Shown here piece by piece: positions 22,870 to 32,952 of a DNA stretch of 64,000 bases; positions within the stretch are counted from its first letter, which is position 1; every line of letters starts with the position of its first letter. The notes under the pieces were generated by a model that worked only from the letters and a program-made list of their open reading frames with translations, did not search any database and was not told the DNA's origin. The DNA is from Gelidibacter sp035515035 (GTDB lineage Bacteria; Bacteroidota; Bacteroidia; Flavobacteriales; Flavobacteriaceae), in the NCBI RefSeq assembly GCF_035515035.1, contig NZ_DATJCA010000047.1:1-64000 (forward strand), written 5' to 3'. The translations under genes and the position numbers were made by a program.

Positions 22870-25800
22870 ATGAAAGTAAAATTAACTGGATTTTTAACAC
22901 TGTTAATGATTTTTCTTGCGCAGTTGAGTTTTGCTCAAGGAAAAATAGTTACCGGAACAGTGACCGATGAAAAACAAATGCCACTGCCGGGTGTAAACGT
23001 AATCATTCAAGGCGCTGCCAAAGGAGCAGTTACAGATTTTGATGGAAAATATTCATTGGAAGTTGCTGAGGGACAAACTTTACATTTTACCAGTATGGGA
23101 TTTGAAGATCAATTGGTAAAAGTGGGAGCATCCAATATTATTGATGTTTCTTTAAGGGAGTCAGCAATGGCTCTGGACGAAGTTTTCGTGGTAGCCTATG
23201 GAACCGCTACAAAAGATACGTATACAGGATCCGCATCTGTTGTTAAAAGCAGCGACATTAAAGACGTTCCGACCGCTTCCTTTCAGGATGCGCTGGCTGG
23301 TAAAGCGGCAGGGGTAAATGTTACCAAAGGATCAGGACAGGTTGGATCTTCAACCAGCATCCAGATTCGTGGAATTGGCTCTATGAACGCATCCACACAA
23401 CCCCTTTATGTTATTGACGGTGTTCCTGTGTCTTCTGGCAATTCAGGCCAACTATCAGATCAAATTTTGGTTACCAACAATATCATGAACACCCTAAATC
23501 CGAGTGACATTGAATCCATCACTATATTGAAGGATGCGGCCGCATCTGCATTATATGGATCTAGAGCTGCTAACGGTGTGGTTATGATTACCACCAAACG
23601 AGGAAAAACCGGGGAGCCTCGAATTACGATTAAATCTTCAACCGGTTTTAGTCCATCTTGGGCAACAGACAATTATGAAGCCGCAAGTACTCAAGAGAAC
23701 GTAAATTATCTATATCGTGTTTTCCATGATTATAATACATCAAGCGGAAAAACTGACGCAGTCGCAAATGCTGATGCTATCAGACGTTTGAACGTGAAAT
23801 TTAATAAACATGGGTATTATTTTGAAACCAGTGGCACTGGCGTAGGAGAAAACCTAATGATTAAAGGGATGACCGATGGTTTGGTTAATAGAGAAGGTCA
23901 ATATTATGATTGGGAAGATGCTTATTTTAGAACAGCAATCAACCAAAGCCAAGATATTGCTGTAAGTGGCGGAAATGAGAAAACAAATTATTATTCTTCT
24001 TTTTCTTACACTAAAGATGAGGGCCGAGTGAAAATTAATGAAAACGAACGTATTTCAGGAAGGGTCAATTTAGAACAGAAAATAGGGAAGTTCATCGAAT
24101 TTACAGCTAAAGTAAACGTTGCCCAAACTGAATTATCAGGATTTAATGATAGTCGAAATCTTAGTACCAACTACTATGAGCAAACCCGAAACCTCCTTTG
24201 GGGCTTATACCATCCTACGGATTATAAAACTGGAGAGCCTTGGAAGGCGCGTTTTGGAAGTTTAGCACAGAATAACGTCTATTACGACAATGAATGGGAA
24301 AACTCTTCAAGAACTTTAAGGGTGAGTGCAATAGAAGGCCTGAAAGTTAATATTCTACCGGAACTTAATGTGCAAACTCTTTTTTCCTATGACAATATTG
24401 AAACTAAAGACCATTTATACTACAGCCGTTTACATTATAACGGACAAGGGCTCGGAACCGTTGATGAAATGTCCACAAACACAAGAAGTATAGTTTCTTC
24501 TACAACCTTAAATTACGCGAAAGATTTTGGTGTACATCATTTAGACTTTTTAGCGGGTTATGAAGTTGAAAAAAATCAAACCGATTATATTCGTGCTTCA
24601 GGTAAAGATTTACCTTCAAGTAATTTACACACTGTTGCCACCGCAGGAGAAAAAGATGCTACGGCGTACTATTGGGGAAATAACATGATGTCTATCCTGT
24701 CTAGATTGGAATACAGTTTTGATAAGAAGTATTATCTTTCTGGCTCTTTCCGACGTGATGGGAGTTCAAAATTAGGTCCGGATTCACGCTGGGGTAACTT
24801 TTGGTCGGTTGGCGCTTCTTGGAATATCAGTAAAGAAGCTTTCTTAACGGACGTAGAAGCAATCAGTAATCTTAGTTTGAGAGCTTCATACGGAGTTAAC
24901 GGTACGTTGCCACCATCTAATTTTGGTTGGAGATCGCTTACGGGGTATGGCGCACAATATATGGAGACTGCCGGTGGCACGCTGAGTAATGTCGCCGATG
25001 AAAACCTTTCATGGGAGACCAATTATTCAACCGACATTGCATTAGAATTTGGATTGTTAAAAAATCGAATTTATGGAACTATCGAATATTTTACACGAGA
25101 TTCCAAAGATCTATTGCAGAGTGTACCAATTTCACGTGTAACAGGTTTTAGTTCTACCCTAAAAAACATCGGATCTATTAGAAATAAGGGTCTGGAGTTA
25201 ACTTTAGGAGGTGATATTATTCGCACCAACGATGTAACCTGGAGTGCTTCCGTAAATGCATCTTTCGTCGATTCAAAGGTTCTCGAGTTAAGCGAAGGAG
25301 CAGATATTATTTGGGTTAATGATGGAGATGCTACCGCTCAATACATTTACCGTGAAGGCGAATCGACATTAGCTTTTTATGGTTATGAATATGCTGGAGT
25401 TGATCCTGCAAATGGTTTGAGCAGATATTATGTCAATGATAAAGACAACCCGCAAGCTGGTGATTTTCTTCTTAACGGACGAGGCGCGACATATGATTTT
25501 AATGACGCAAATTACACCATCATAGGCGATGGTATTCCTGACGTTTTTGGAGGTATAAATACTCAAGTAGGATATAAAGGCTTTTCCTTAGGTTTAGATT
25601 TTATCTACAAATTGGGTGGAAAACTATATGACGGAGCTGAAAAGGATGTTTCAGATGATGGCTACTACTGGGAGCGAATCCGTTCGCAATATGCATATGA
25701 CGACATGTGGACTGAGGAAAACCCTAATGGCAGTTTGCCAAAGGTAAGTGGTAATGACCTTACCGATGCCATACAGAAAAGTGGAAGACATATTTATGAT

Positions 25801-26025
25801 GCAAGTTTTCTTAGGTTGAAAAACATCCGATTAAACTATGATCTCCCGACCAAATTGGTAAATCCAATTGGGTTTGAAAACGTAAGATTATATGTTATTG
25901 GAACAAACTTACTCACGTTCTCCAAGTATAAAAATGCAGACCCTGAAGTAAATCAATACGCTGCAAGAGGCTGGGAAACGCCTTTTATGAAGAATTATAC
26001 CTTTAGTATTGAATTATCATTATAA
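22870..26025 (+). CDS. SusC/RagA-like TonB-linked outer-membrane transporter
   Basis: This 1051-residue outer-membrane barrel imports oligomeric nutrients with its SusD lipoprotein partner and TonB energy. A signal peptide (ending LSFAQ) precedes the carboxypeptidase-D-like regulatory domain (GTVTDEKQMPLPGVNVIIQG), a TonB-box-like segment (LDEVFVVAYGTATK), the plug (IQIRGIGSMNASTQPLYVID and DIESITILKDAAASALYGSR) and a long aromatic-rich beta barrel ending in a typical C-terminal strand (NYTFSIELSL). The SusD gene follows after 21 bp. Because two secreted S9 peptidases lie downstream, peptides rather than glycans are the likely cargo; that is inference from context. Confidence 0.93.
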   Translation: MKVKLTGFLTLLMIFLAQLSFAQGKIVTGTVTDEKQMPLPGVNVIIQGAAKGAVTDFDGKYSLEVAEGQTLHFTSMGFEDQLVKVGASNIIDVSLRESAMALDEVFVVAYGTATKDTYTGSASVVKSSDIKDVPTASFQDALAGKAAGVNVTKGSGQVGSSTSIQIRGIGSMNASTQPLYVIDGVPVSSGNSGQLSDQILVTNNIMNTLNPSDIESITILKDAAASALYGSRAANGVVMITTKRGKTGEPRITIKSSTGFSPSWATDNYEAASTQENVNYLYRVFHDYNTSSGKTDAVANADAIRRLNVKFNKHGYYFETSGTGVGENLMIKGMTDGLVNREGQYYDWEDAYFRTAINQSQDIAVSGGNEKTNYYSSFSYTKDEGRVKINENERISGRVNLEQKIGKFIEFTAKVNVAQTELSGFNDSRNLSTNYYEQTRNLLWGLYHPTDYKTGEPWKARFGSLAQNNVYYDNEWENSSRTLRVSAIEGLKVNILPELNVQTLFSYDNIETKDHLYYSRLHYNGQGLGTVDEMSTNTRSIVSSTTLNYAKDFGVHHLDFLAGYEVEKNQTDYIRASGKDLPSSNLHTVATAGEKDATAYYWGNNMMSILSRLEYSFDKKYYLSGSFRRDGSSKLGPDSRWGNFWSVGASWNISKEAFLTDVEAISNLSLRASYGVNGTLPPSNFGWRSLTGYGAQYMETAGGTLSNVADENLSWETNYSTDIALEFGLLKNRIYGTIEYFTRDSKDLLQSVPISRVTGFSSTLKNIGSIRNKGLELTLGGDIIRTNDVTWSASVNASFVDSKVLELSEGADIIWVNDGDATAQYIYREGESTLAFYGYEYAGVDPANGLSRYYVNDKDNPQAGDFLLNGRGATYDFNDANYTIIGDGIPDVFGGINTQVGYKGFSLGLDFIYKLGGKLYDGAEKDVSDDGYYWERIRSQYAYDDMWTEENPNGSLPKVSGNDLTDAIQKSGRHIYDASFLRLKNIRLNYDLPTKLVNPIGFENVRLYVIGTNLLTFSKYKNADPEVNQYAARGWETPFMKNYTFSIELSL

Positions 26026-26046
26026 TTAATTAAAAACAACTGAAAA

Positions 26047-27504
26047 ATGAACAAGATAAAATCTGTCATAATTATTATTCTATTCCTTGGGTTAAGCTCA
26101 TGCGATGATGATTTTCTTGATGTTACCCCAAGTAATTCTGGAGACGCTTCAACTTCTATACAAACTCTTGCTGACGCAAAAGTAATGCTCACCGGAATTA
26201 TGAGTAACATGACTTCCTCAAATTATTATGGTCGTAATTTCATTTTATATGGTGACGCCAAAGGAGGAGATCTCACAACATTCTCCATGGGAAGAGGGCT
26301 AGATGGACTATACTCATTTAACCATTCTCCCACTACGGGATCATATTCCGGATTCTGGAATAGCATCTACAATAGCATCCTTCAAGCCAATAATCTCATT
26401 GTCAACATTGAAAAGTTGCAAGCAGCCGGTTCAGAAGCCAATTTTGATGATGTCAAGGGGCAAGCTTTAACAGCGAGAGCATTAATGTATTTTGATTTGG
26501 TCCGGATCTATGGAAAGCCATATTCTTATGATAAGGAATCTTATGGTGTTCCCAATATCCTTGAACCTTTAGATGCCTTGGAGCAACCTTTAAGAGCAAC
26601 TGTCGCGGCCAATTACAATCAAATCATAGCGGATTTGATAGCGGCACAACCACTTCTTTCTAAAAGTAAGACTAATGGTTATTTAAATTATTATGCAAAC
26701 TTGGCATTACAATCAAGGGTATATCTTAATATGGAACGCTATCCAGAAGCTCTTGCTGCCGCTCAAGAAATTATTGATTCTGGTGTTTATTCCTTATATT
26801 CTAACAGTGCCTGGGTCAATTCATGGGCTGGCCAGTTTGGATCGGAATCCATATTTGAATTGGCTATCCTTCCAAGTGAAGCAGATCTAGGTAACTCTAG
26901 TCTTAGTGTCTATTTAAGAAGATCTGGACATGGATCTGCAAGTGCCATTGGTCAATTTATAGCCAGTGACTATTATTTGAACCGTTTAGGAGAAGATCCT
27001 AATGATGTGAGATGGGGAATCCTTGATTACGATGAAGTTAGCGCAACCCATATGGGGGCGAGTTATAAGTATAGTGGAGATACAACTTTGAGTGGAGATG
27101 GGAAGTCTACACCAACGGCGGTAAATATTAAAGTGATCCGATTATCTGAGATTTACCTAATTGCAGCGGAAGCAGCATTCCATACAGATAAAGATCTGGC
27201 GGCCACTTATCTTAACGCGATTCGAAAAAGAGCACCTGACTTAGCGCCTGCAACCGCTGGCACCATTAGTATTGATATGATTTTGGACGAAAAAAGTAAA
27301 GAATTGTTCACTGAAGGACAACGATACTTTGATATGCTGAGATTAAATAAGGACATAGTTTTTAATGACGATCTTGGAGGCGTTCCAATTTCGACCAGAC
27401 CAAAAACAATCGATCGTTCATTCTATAAAACGATTTTACCAATTTCTCAAGAAGAAATCAATGCGAATCCTGAAATTGGAAATCAACAAAATCCAGAATA
27501 CTAA
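26047..27504 (+). CDS. SusD/RagB-like nutrient-binding outer-membrane lipoprotein
   Basis: This 485-residue surface lipoprotein forms the lid of the SusC transporter. The lipobox is LSSC, followed by DDDFLDVTPSN, the usual SusD start. TPR-like helical motifs follow (KGQALTARALMYFDLVRIYG; YYANLALQSRVYLNMERYPE), and the C-terminal RagB signature is VIRLSEIYLIAAEAAF with ILDEKSKELFTEGQRYFDML. Length and layout are ordinary for the family. Expressed with the upstream SusC gene; a strong terminator follows 66 bp after its stop. Confidence 0.93.
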   Translation: MNKIKSVIIIILFLGLSSCDDDFLDVTPSNSGDASTSIQTLADAKVMLTGIMSNMTSSNYYGRNFILYGDAKGGDLTTFSMGRGLDGLYSFNHSPTTGSYSGFWNSIYNSILQANNLIVNIEKLQAAGSEANFDDVKGQALTARALMYFDLVRIYGKPYSYDKESYGVPNILEPLDALEQPLRATVAANYNQIIADLIAAQPLLSKSKTNGYLNYYANLALQSRVYLNMERYPEALAAAQEIIDSGVYSLYSNSAWVNSWAGQFGSESIFELAILPSEADLGNSSLSVYLRRSGHGSASAIGQFIASDYYLNRLGEDPNDVRWGILDYDEVSATHMGASYKYSGDTTLSGDGKSTPTAVNIKVIRLSEIYLIAAEAAFHTDKDLAATYLNAIRKRAPDLAPATAGTISIDMILDEKSKELFTEGQRYFDMLRLNKDIVFNDDLGGVPISTRPKTIDRSFYKTILPISQEEINANPEIGNQQNPEY

Positions 27505-27570
27505 TACAGAACAGAATCAAATTCCGTTGATTTTAAATTAAGGGTGTTACACATAATGTCTACCCTACTT

Positions 27571-27610
27571 AAAAGCCTAAAAAATCTTTGATTTTTTAGG
27601 CTTTTTTTTT
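27571..27610 (+). terminator. Terminator of the SusC/SusD operon
   Basis: AAAAGCCTAAAAAATC and GATTTTTTAGGCTTTT form a 16-bp perfect stem with a 3-nt loop and a T run. It separates the pair from the downstream peptidases, so those have their own promoter. A further 8-bp hairpin (AAATCGTT/AACGATTT, 27709-27728) lies in the 383-bp gap. Confidence 0.9.
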
Positions 27611-27887
27611 CTATTTCGCCAAAGGATTAAGATGACAATAAACCTTCATAATCACTATTTTCCATGTTATAGAATTTTAGCGTACTTCAATCGCAATTTT
27701 AGGTAATAAAATCGTTTCACAACGATTTCATCCTTGTGGCTTCTTAAAATTCGGAAGGCGAAAGTCTTTTATTAATTAATCGTAGCTTTAGACCCTAACC
27801 GATAGGTTTTTTTATAATTTTATGCGCTGATGCAAATCTTAGATGAAACCTTGAGAAAAGATATTCCAATTATTAAAATGAACAGTT

Positions 27888-29795
27888 ATGAAAAAGTCAC
27901 TCTTATTTATGAGTTTAATATTGAGCAGTAGTTTAATGATAGCCCAACAAAAAATGACACCCGAACTATTATGGAAGGTAGAACGCCTAAGCGTTAAGGG
28001 ACTGGATAAGGAAAGATCAACCATTTTTATAGAGGTCAAAACTCCAAATATTAAAGAAAACAACTTCGACTCCAAATATTATAAAATGCCGATTACGGGC
28101 GGGGATTTAATCGAAATTAAAAAAGATGAGGTGGCCACGGCCGACAAAAACACGTCGCCAGATGGAAAACACAAATTATTTCATAAGGAAGTTCACATTG
28201 AAGACATTAAAGGTACTGACATCTATAAAGCCCTAGAAAAATCCGATGTCTATATTTTTTCAGACTTGGATATCCGCCATTGGGACACGTGGCAGGATGG
28301 CAGTTACAATCATTTGTTTTATAAAAAAGTGGGGACGGATGACGACACCGGAATCGATATCATGCCCAACGAACCCCACCATACCCCACAACGTCCATTT
28401 GGTGGCGATGAGGATTATATTTGGTCTCCAGACAGTAAACACATTTATTATGTTAGCAAAAAACTGAAAGGGAAAGCTTATGCTACCAGCACCAATACGG
28501 ACATCTACAAATACAATCTGGAGTCCAAAACTACCGAAAACATTACGGAAGGTAATAAAGGCTATGACACCAATCCAGCCTTTTCAACTGAAGGCGCTTT
28601 GGCATGGCTGCAAATGAAAACGGAAGGTTACGAAAGCGATAAAAATGATATTGTCGTGTTGAACAATGGCGTTAAACAAAATCTAACCGACAGATGGGAT
28701 GGCACAGTCAATAGTTTTTTATGGAGTACAGACGGCAACACTATTTATTTCACGGCACCTGTGGATGGCACCATTCAGCTGTTTAAAGTGAATTATCCGG
28801 GTAGAAAACGCATTGCACCTGTGGTCGAACAACTTTCAGAAGGTCAATTTGATGTCACAAGTATCATCTCCCAAAAAGACAACACGCTCTTGGTGACCCG
28901 AACCGATATGAACCATGCCGCTGAGCTTTACAGTTTTAACCTAAAAGACAAAAGCTTTAAGGAATTGACCACTCTCAACCAAAAATTATATAATGGCCTT
29001 GATCTTCCCAAAGTAGAAAAACGCTATGTCACCACTACTGATGGCAAAAAAATGTTGGTATGGGTTATTTTACCACCTAATTTTGACGCGACCAAAAAAT
29101 ATCCAACCTTATTGTACGCACAAGGAGGTCCTCAATCTGCTTTATCTCAATTTTATTCTTTCCGTTGGAATTTCCAGTTGATGGCATCCCAAGGGTATAT
29201 TATTGTGGCCCCAAATCGTCGGGGCATGCCAGGTCACGGGGTTGAGTGGAATGAAGCCATTAGTAAGGATTGGGGTGGTCAGGTTATGGACGATTACCTA
29301 TCGGCTATTGACGAGCTTGCCAAGGAACCTTATGTAGATAACGATCGTTTAGGTGCTATTGGTGCGAGTTATGGCGGCTATTCCGTGTTTTATCTCGCGG
29401 GGATTCACAACAAGCGTTTCAAGACCTTTATCTCTCATGATGGTGTTTTTGATACCAGAACGATGTACGGCACCACTGAAGAATTGTTTTTCGTCAACCA
29501 CGATTTCGGAGGTCCCTATTGGGATAAAAATAACAAGACTGCACAAAAAGTCTATCAAGAATTCAATCCTATCACAAAAGTCTCAGAATGGGATACGCCT
29601 ATTTTAATCATCCAAGGTGGAAAAGATTTCCGTGTGCCTATTGAACAAAGTTTGAGCGCATATCAAGCTGCTCAACTGTTAGGGATCAAAAGTAAACTGG
29701 TCTATTTCCCTGAGGAAAACCACTGGGTCTTGAAACCTCAAAACGCATTGGTTTGGCAACATGAGTTTTTTAAGTGGCTAAAAGAAACACTTTAA
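27888..29795 (+). CDS. Exported S9-family peptidase (acyl-peptide hydrolase/DPP5-like)
   Basis: This 635-residue secreted or periplasmic serine peptidase has a signal peptide ending SLMIAQQ and a TolB/WD-like beta propeller (~30-370; YIWSPDSKHIYYVSKK, NPAFSTEGALAWL). The alpha/beta-hydrolase domain follows, with catalytic Ser494 in GASYGGYS, the Asp in GGKDFRVP and the His in EENHWVLK. The segment APNRRGMPGHGVEWNEAI is typical of dipeptidyl-peptidase 5-like enzymes releasing dipeptides from N-termini. It is followed 59 bp later by a DPP IV-like peptidase; together with SusC/SusD they look like a peptide-utilisation locus. Confidence 0.9.
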   Translation: MKKSLLFMSLILSSSLMIAQQKMTPELLWKVERLSVKGLDKERSTIFIEVKTPNIKENNFDSKYYKMPITGGDLIEIKKDEVATADKNTSPDGKHKLFHKEVHIEDIKGTDIYKALEKSDVYIFSDLDIRHWDTWQDGSYNHLFYKKVGTDDDTGIDIMPNEPHHTPQRPFGGDEDYIWSPDSKHIYYVSKKLKGKAYATSTNTDIYKYNLESKTTENITEGNKGYDTNPAFSTEGALAWLQMKTEGYESDKNDIVVLNNGVKQNLTDRWDGTVNSFLWSTDGNTIYFTAPVDGTIQLFKVNYPGRKRIAPVVEQLSEGQFDVTSIISQKDNTLLVTRTDMNHAAELYSFNLKDKSFKELTTLNQKLYNGLDLPKVEKRYVTTTDGKKMLVWVILPPNFDATKKYPTLLYAQGGPQSALSQFYSFRWNFQLMASQGYIIVAPNRRGMPGHGVEWNEAISKDWGGQVMDDYLSAIDELAKEPYVDNDRLGAIGASYGGYSVFYLAGIHNKRFKTFISHDGVFDTRTMYGTTEELFFVNHDFGGPYWDKNNKTAQKVYQEFNPITKVSEWDTPILIIQGGKDFRVPIEQSLSAYQAAQLLGIKSKLVYFPEENHWVLKPQNALVWQHEFFKWLKETL

Positions 29796-29854
29796 ATCTA
29801 TTACCAATAAATTATTACGATTATCACATATTTTTCATTCTTAAATCAATTCTA

Positions 29855-31939
29855 ATGACCTGTAGACTTTCAATAAAATCTTTGTCCTTGTTTCTCGTAT
29901 CCTTATTTCTAATGTCCGCATACACAAGCAACGCTCAGGGCAAAATAAAAAATATGCCAGGATACGAACAGTATCAAAAAATGTCGTCGCAATTATATAG
30001 TTCAGTACCAAGAATATCACCAAACATCAATTGGAGCGCAGACGGGAAAACATTCACTTATATTGAAAACAATACTCAGCATACGTTTGATATTGGAAAA
30101 AAGAAGATCATTAAATCTGAAGACTATCAAGCACCGCCAAGAGCTCCATTTTCTCGACAAGGGCGACCAGAACGGGGCAGACAATATGCTTTCGCATTAT
30201 CACCCGACTCCACCTTAAAAGCGTTTACCAAAGATAGAAATATGTACATCAGTAATCCTGATGGTTCAAACGTAGTAGCAATCACGACTGATGGAAATGA
30301 GGAAAATCAAGTAAAATATGGTATTGCAACCTGGGTTTATGGTGAAGAATTAGGTCAAAACACCGCCATGTGGTGGTCTCCAGACAGTAAAAAAGTCGCT
30401 TTTTATCGGTTTGATGAAAAAGACGCCAAGAAGTATTATGTACTTTATCATCAAACTAAAATACAAGACTCGGTGGAAGTTGAAGCCTATCCAAAAGTGG
30501 GTGCCAAAAACTTACCTGTCGATTTATTGGTTTATGATTTAGAAACAAAAGAGACCGTTACCCTCGACACTCGTGACAGCAAACCTTTCAATGACGGCGC
30601 TATTGGCACCTATCTATATGATATAGAATGGTCTCCAAATGGTAAAGAACTGCTTTTTCACAGTACAAACCGGAAGCAAGACATCATGGAGTTTAAAGCG
30701 GCCAATCCTACAACTGGTGAAACAAGAGTTGTTGTTAGAGAAGAATGGTTGCCAAGTTTTACGGTAAATTCGCCAGAAATCTATAAGCTAAAAGACCAGG
30801 AACATTTTATTTGGGCTTCGGAACGAAATGGATTTAAGAATTATTACCTCTACAATTTCAATGGAAAACTCGTCAATGCCATTACCAATCATGCTTTTGA
30901 AGTATCGCGAATTATTGAGGTTGATGAAGCAAATAAGCTTCTATACTATATGGCGGCCAGTGGCGATAACCACATGAAGATGCAACTCCATCGGGTTAAA
31001 CTTGATGGCACTAAGGATGTTCGATTAACCAATCCTGCTTACAATCATAATATCATCCTATCCCCTACCGGAAACCATTTTATTGATATCGCTCAAACCC
31101 ACAACATCCCTCCTTTTATGAATCTTGTGGACGCTAAGGGGAAAGTGGTCTCAGAAATTTTGAAAACAGATCTGTCAAAATTTAACGAATTGGGTTTCAA
31201 AACTGTAGAAACCTTTGAATTTACATCTGCGGATGGCGAAACGAAACTGCATGGCATGATTCATTTTCCATCAAATTTTGACCCTACAAAAACCTATCCA
31301 TTGATCTTAAGTAATTATGGTGGTCCCGGCGTCAATGCGTTTACAGAGACATTTCGTCTCCCAAGCCCGATAACTGAATTTGGGTTTTTAGTCGTGAATA
31401 TCGATGGAAGGAATGTTGGAGGACGCGGAAAACATATGCTCGACAAGTTGTATGGGAATTTGGGTATTGTTGAAATGGACGATTTTGCTGCGGGAATCAG
31501 ATCGTTATATGATCGTCCGTATTTTGACAAATCGCGAGTTGGGGTTTATGGCACATCTTATGGCGGAACCGTTGCCGCTATGAGCATATTAAGATTTCCA
31601 GAGGTATATCATGTGGCAGTCGCCAATTCAGCGGTAACAGACTGGAGAAATTATGATAACATCTACACCGAACGTTATATGAATCTATTGGAAAATAATC
31701 CTGAAGGCTATGACGCTTCTAATTTAATGAACTATGCCAACAACTTAGAAGGAGAATTAATGATCTTTTACGGCACCAATGACAATAATGTGCATCCAGC
31801 CAATTCCTTACAATTAATACAGGCTTTACAAAAAGCAGGAAAAAGCTTTGAAGTCCAAGTCGGTCCTGATCAAGGACACACCGCGGTAAATTTCGAAAGG
31901 ATGATGGAGTTTTTCATTCAGCACTTAATTTTGAAATAA
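29855..31939 (+). CDS. Exported DPP IV-like S9 peptidase
   Basis: This 694-residue serine peptidase related to dipeptidyl-peptidase IV has a signal peptide from ATG 29855 (MTCRLSIKSLSLFLVSLFLM...SNAQ) and a DPP IV N-terminal propeller (WVYGEELGQNTAMWWSPDSK, with the Glu-Glu-like substrate-anchoring YGEE motif). The catalytic domain has Ser in GTSYGGTVAAM, Asp in GTNDNNVHP and His in GPDQGHTAV. DPP IV enzymes remove X-Pro or X-Ala dipeptides. The open frame extends upstream to a GTG inside the preceding gene, which I rejected. It is probably co-transcribed with the upstream S9 peptidase. Confidence 0.9.
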   Translation: MTCRLSIKSLSLFLVSLFLMSAYTSNAQGKIKNMPGYEQYQKMSSQLYSSVPRISPNINWSADGKTFTYIENNTQHTFDIGKKKIIKSEDYQAPPRAPFSRQGRPERGRQYAFALSPDSTLKAFTKDRNMYISNPDGSNVVAITTDGNEENQVKYGIATWVYGEELGQNTAMWWSPDSKKVAFYRFDEKDAKKYYVLYHQTKIQDSVEVEAYPKVGAKNLPVDLLVYDLETKETVTLDTRDSKPFNDGAIGTYLYDIEWSPNGKELLFHSTNRKQDIMEFKAANPTTGETRVVVREEWLPSFTVNSPEIYKLKDQEHFIWASERNGFKNYYLYNFNGKLVNAITNHAFEVSRIIEVDEANKLLYYMAASGDNHMKMQLHRVKLDGTKDVRLTNPAYNHNIILSPTGNHFIDIAQTHNIPPFMNLVDAKGKVVSEILKTDLSKFNELGFKTVETFEFTSADGETKLHGMIHFPSNFDPTKTYPLILSNYGGPGVNAFTETFRLPSPITEFGFLVVNIDGRNVGGRGKHMLDKLYGNLGIVEMDDFAAGIRSLYDRPYFDKSRVGVYGTSYGGTVAAMSILRFPEVYHVAVANSAVTDWRNYDNIYTERYMNLLENNPEGYDASNLMNYANNLEGELMIFYGTNDNNVHPANSLQLIQALQKAGKSFEVQVGPDQGHTAVNFERMMEFFIQHLILK

Positions 31940-31977
31940 CAGATTTAAAAAAATTTCGATTGAACAGATAATGGTTC

Positions 31978-32157
31978 ATGCGAAGTGCTCTATTTAATGG
32001 GTTTCGTAAAAGTCAATTAGTTCTCCTTTTTAGTATGAGCATGTGCTGTCAGACGGAAAATACTAATGTAGAAATCAAGGAAAGCTACATCAGTATTTTC
32101 GATAGCGAGCTATGTTTTGCGCATGATGCTACTGAAATGTTTATTATATTTGTTTAG
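31978..32157 (+). CDS. Small putative exported peptide, doubtful
   Basis: A 59-codon frame begins ATG at 31978. A basic N-terminus (RKSQ) precedes a hydrophobic run LVLLFSMSMCC that could act as a lipoprotein signal (Cys at ~23), then a polar tail NTNVEIKESYISIFDSELC. It is too short for confident identification and its 3' end overlaps a good -7 box (TATATTTG at 32145-32152) for the next gene. It may be a remnant of a larger lipoprotein gene or spurious. Confidence 0.25.
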   Translation: MRSALFNGFRKSQLVLLFSMSMCCQTENTNVEIKESYISIFDSELCFAHDATEMFIIFV

Positions 32158-32194
32158 CCACAGCTTCAGGCAACTCCAGCATTAACTGACTTAT

Positions 32195-32710
32195 ATGAAC
32201 TATTCAAGATTCTTTTTTTCTGCCTTTTTCCTTCTGATATTTGCCTGCGAAGAAACGACTCCAAAAGAGCAAAGAAAGTTAATCTCAACCGATCATGAAT
32301 TAAAAAAATCTATTCAAAAAACGGACAGTCTTTATAAAACAAAGAAGGTTTATGTTCCCGTTTATTCTGACATTTACCAACGCACCCGCAATGAAAGAAC
32401 ATTGCTCACGTCAACCCTAAGCATTCATAATACCAGTGAAACAGACTCGTTATATCTAAGCCGTATTGATTATTATAATACAGAAGGGAAATTGGTAAGA
32501 AAGCACATAGAATCAACCATCTTTCTAACCCCATTTGAAACGTTGGAATATGTTGTAGATGAGGAGGATAAAACTGGCGGCTCAGGCGCCAATTTTGTAA
32601 TTGAATGGTATGGAAATGAAAAATTAAATCCGATTTTTCAAGCGGTCATGATTGGTGGATTGGGAAATAAGTCGTTCTCATTTACCACGGAAGGTGTAGA
32701 GACTTATTAA
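32195..32710 (+). CDS. DUF3124 lipoprotein
   Basis: This 171-residue lipoprotein has signal FLLIFAC with the lipid Cys near residue 14. The mature part matches the DUF3124 layout: KVYVPVYSDIYQRT, LTSTLSIHNTSETDSLYLSR, VDYYNTEGKLV-type strand, then GGSGANFVIEW and AVMIGGLG. The function of the family is unknown; proteins are small beta-sandwich-like and periplasmic. A -7 box at 32145-32152 lies ~40 bp upstream. It appears to be a single-gene unit. Confidence 0.85.
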   Translation: MNYSRFFFSAFFLLIFACEETTPKEQRKLISTDHELKKSIQKTDSLYKTKKVYVPVYSDIYQRTRNERTLLTSTLSIHNTSETDSLYLSRIDYYNTEGKLVRKHIESTIFLTPFETLEYVVDEEDKTGGSGANFVIEWYGNEKLNPIFQAVMIGGLGNKSFSFTTEGVETY

Positions 32711-32895
32711 TTTTCATTGATTGCGCACCAAACTTTAAAAGATTGCATAAGTCTATCCTTAGTTTGTCATTTCAAGAGGCTACCGCTTCAAAATAGACTA
32801 TCAATTAGCTATATGTTAGAAAGCAGTTTCCATTCATTCCCCTCATAAAGTCGTTAAGTTTTTCTTAAATAGTCCATAAACTTCTCCTGTGAGCC

Positions 32896-32924
32896 TTTGT
32901 TTTATTCTTTAAACAGTAGTTTTG
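32896..32924 (+). promoter_or_regulatory. Predicted promoter of the FKBP gene
   Basis: TTTG at 32896-32899, a 17-bp spacer and TAGTTTTG at 32917-32924 are perfect matches to both Bacteroidota promoter elements. The leader would be about 20 nt. Confidence 0.7.
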
Positions 32925-32952
32925 TACTTTATTAAAACACAAAAACACAATT

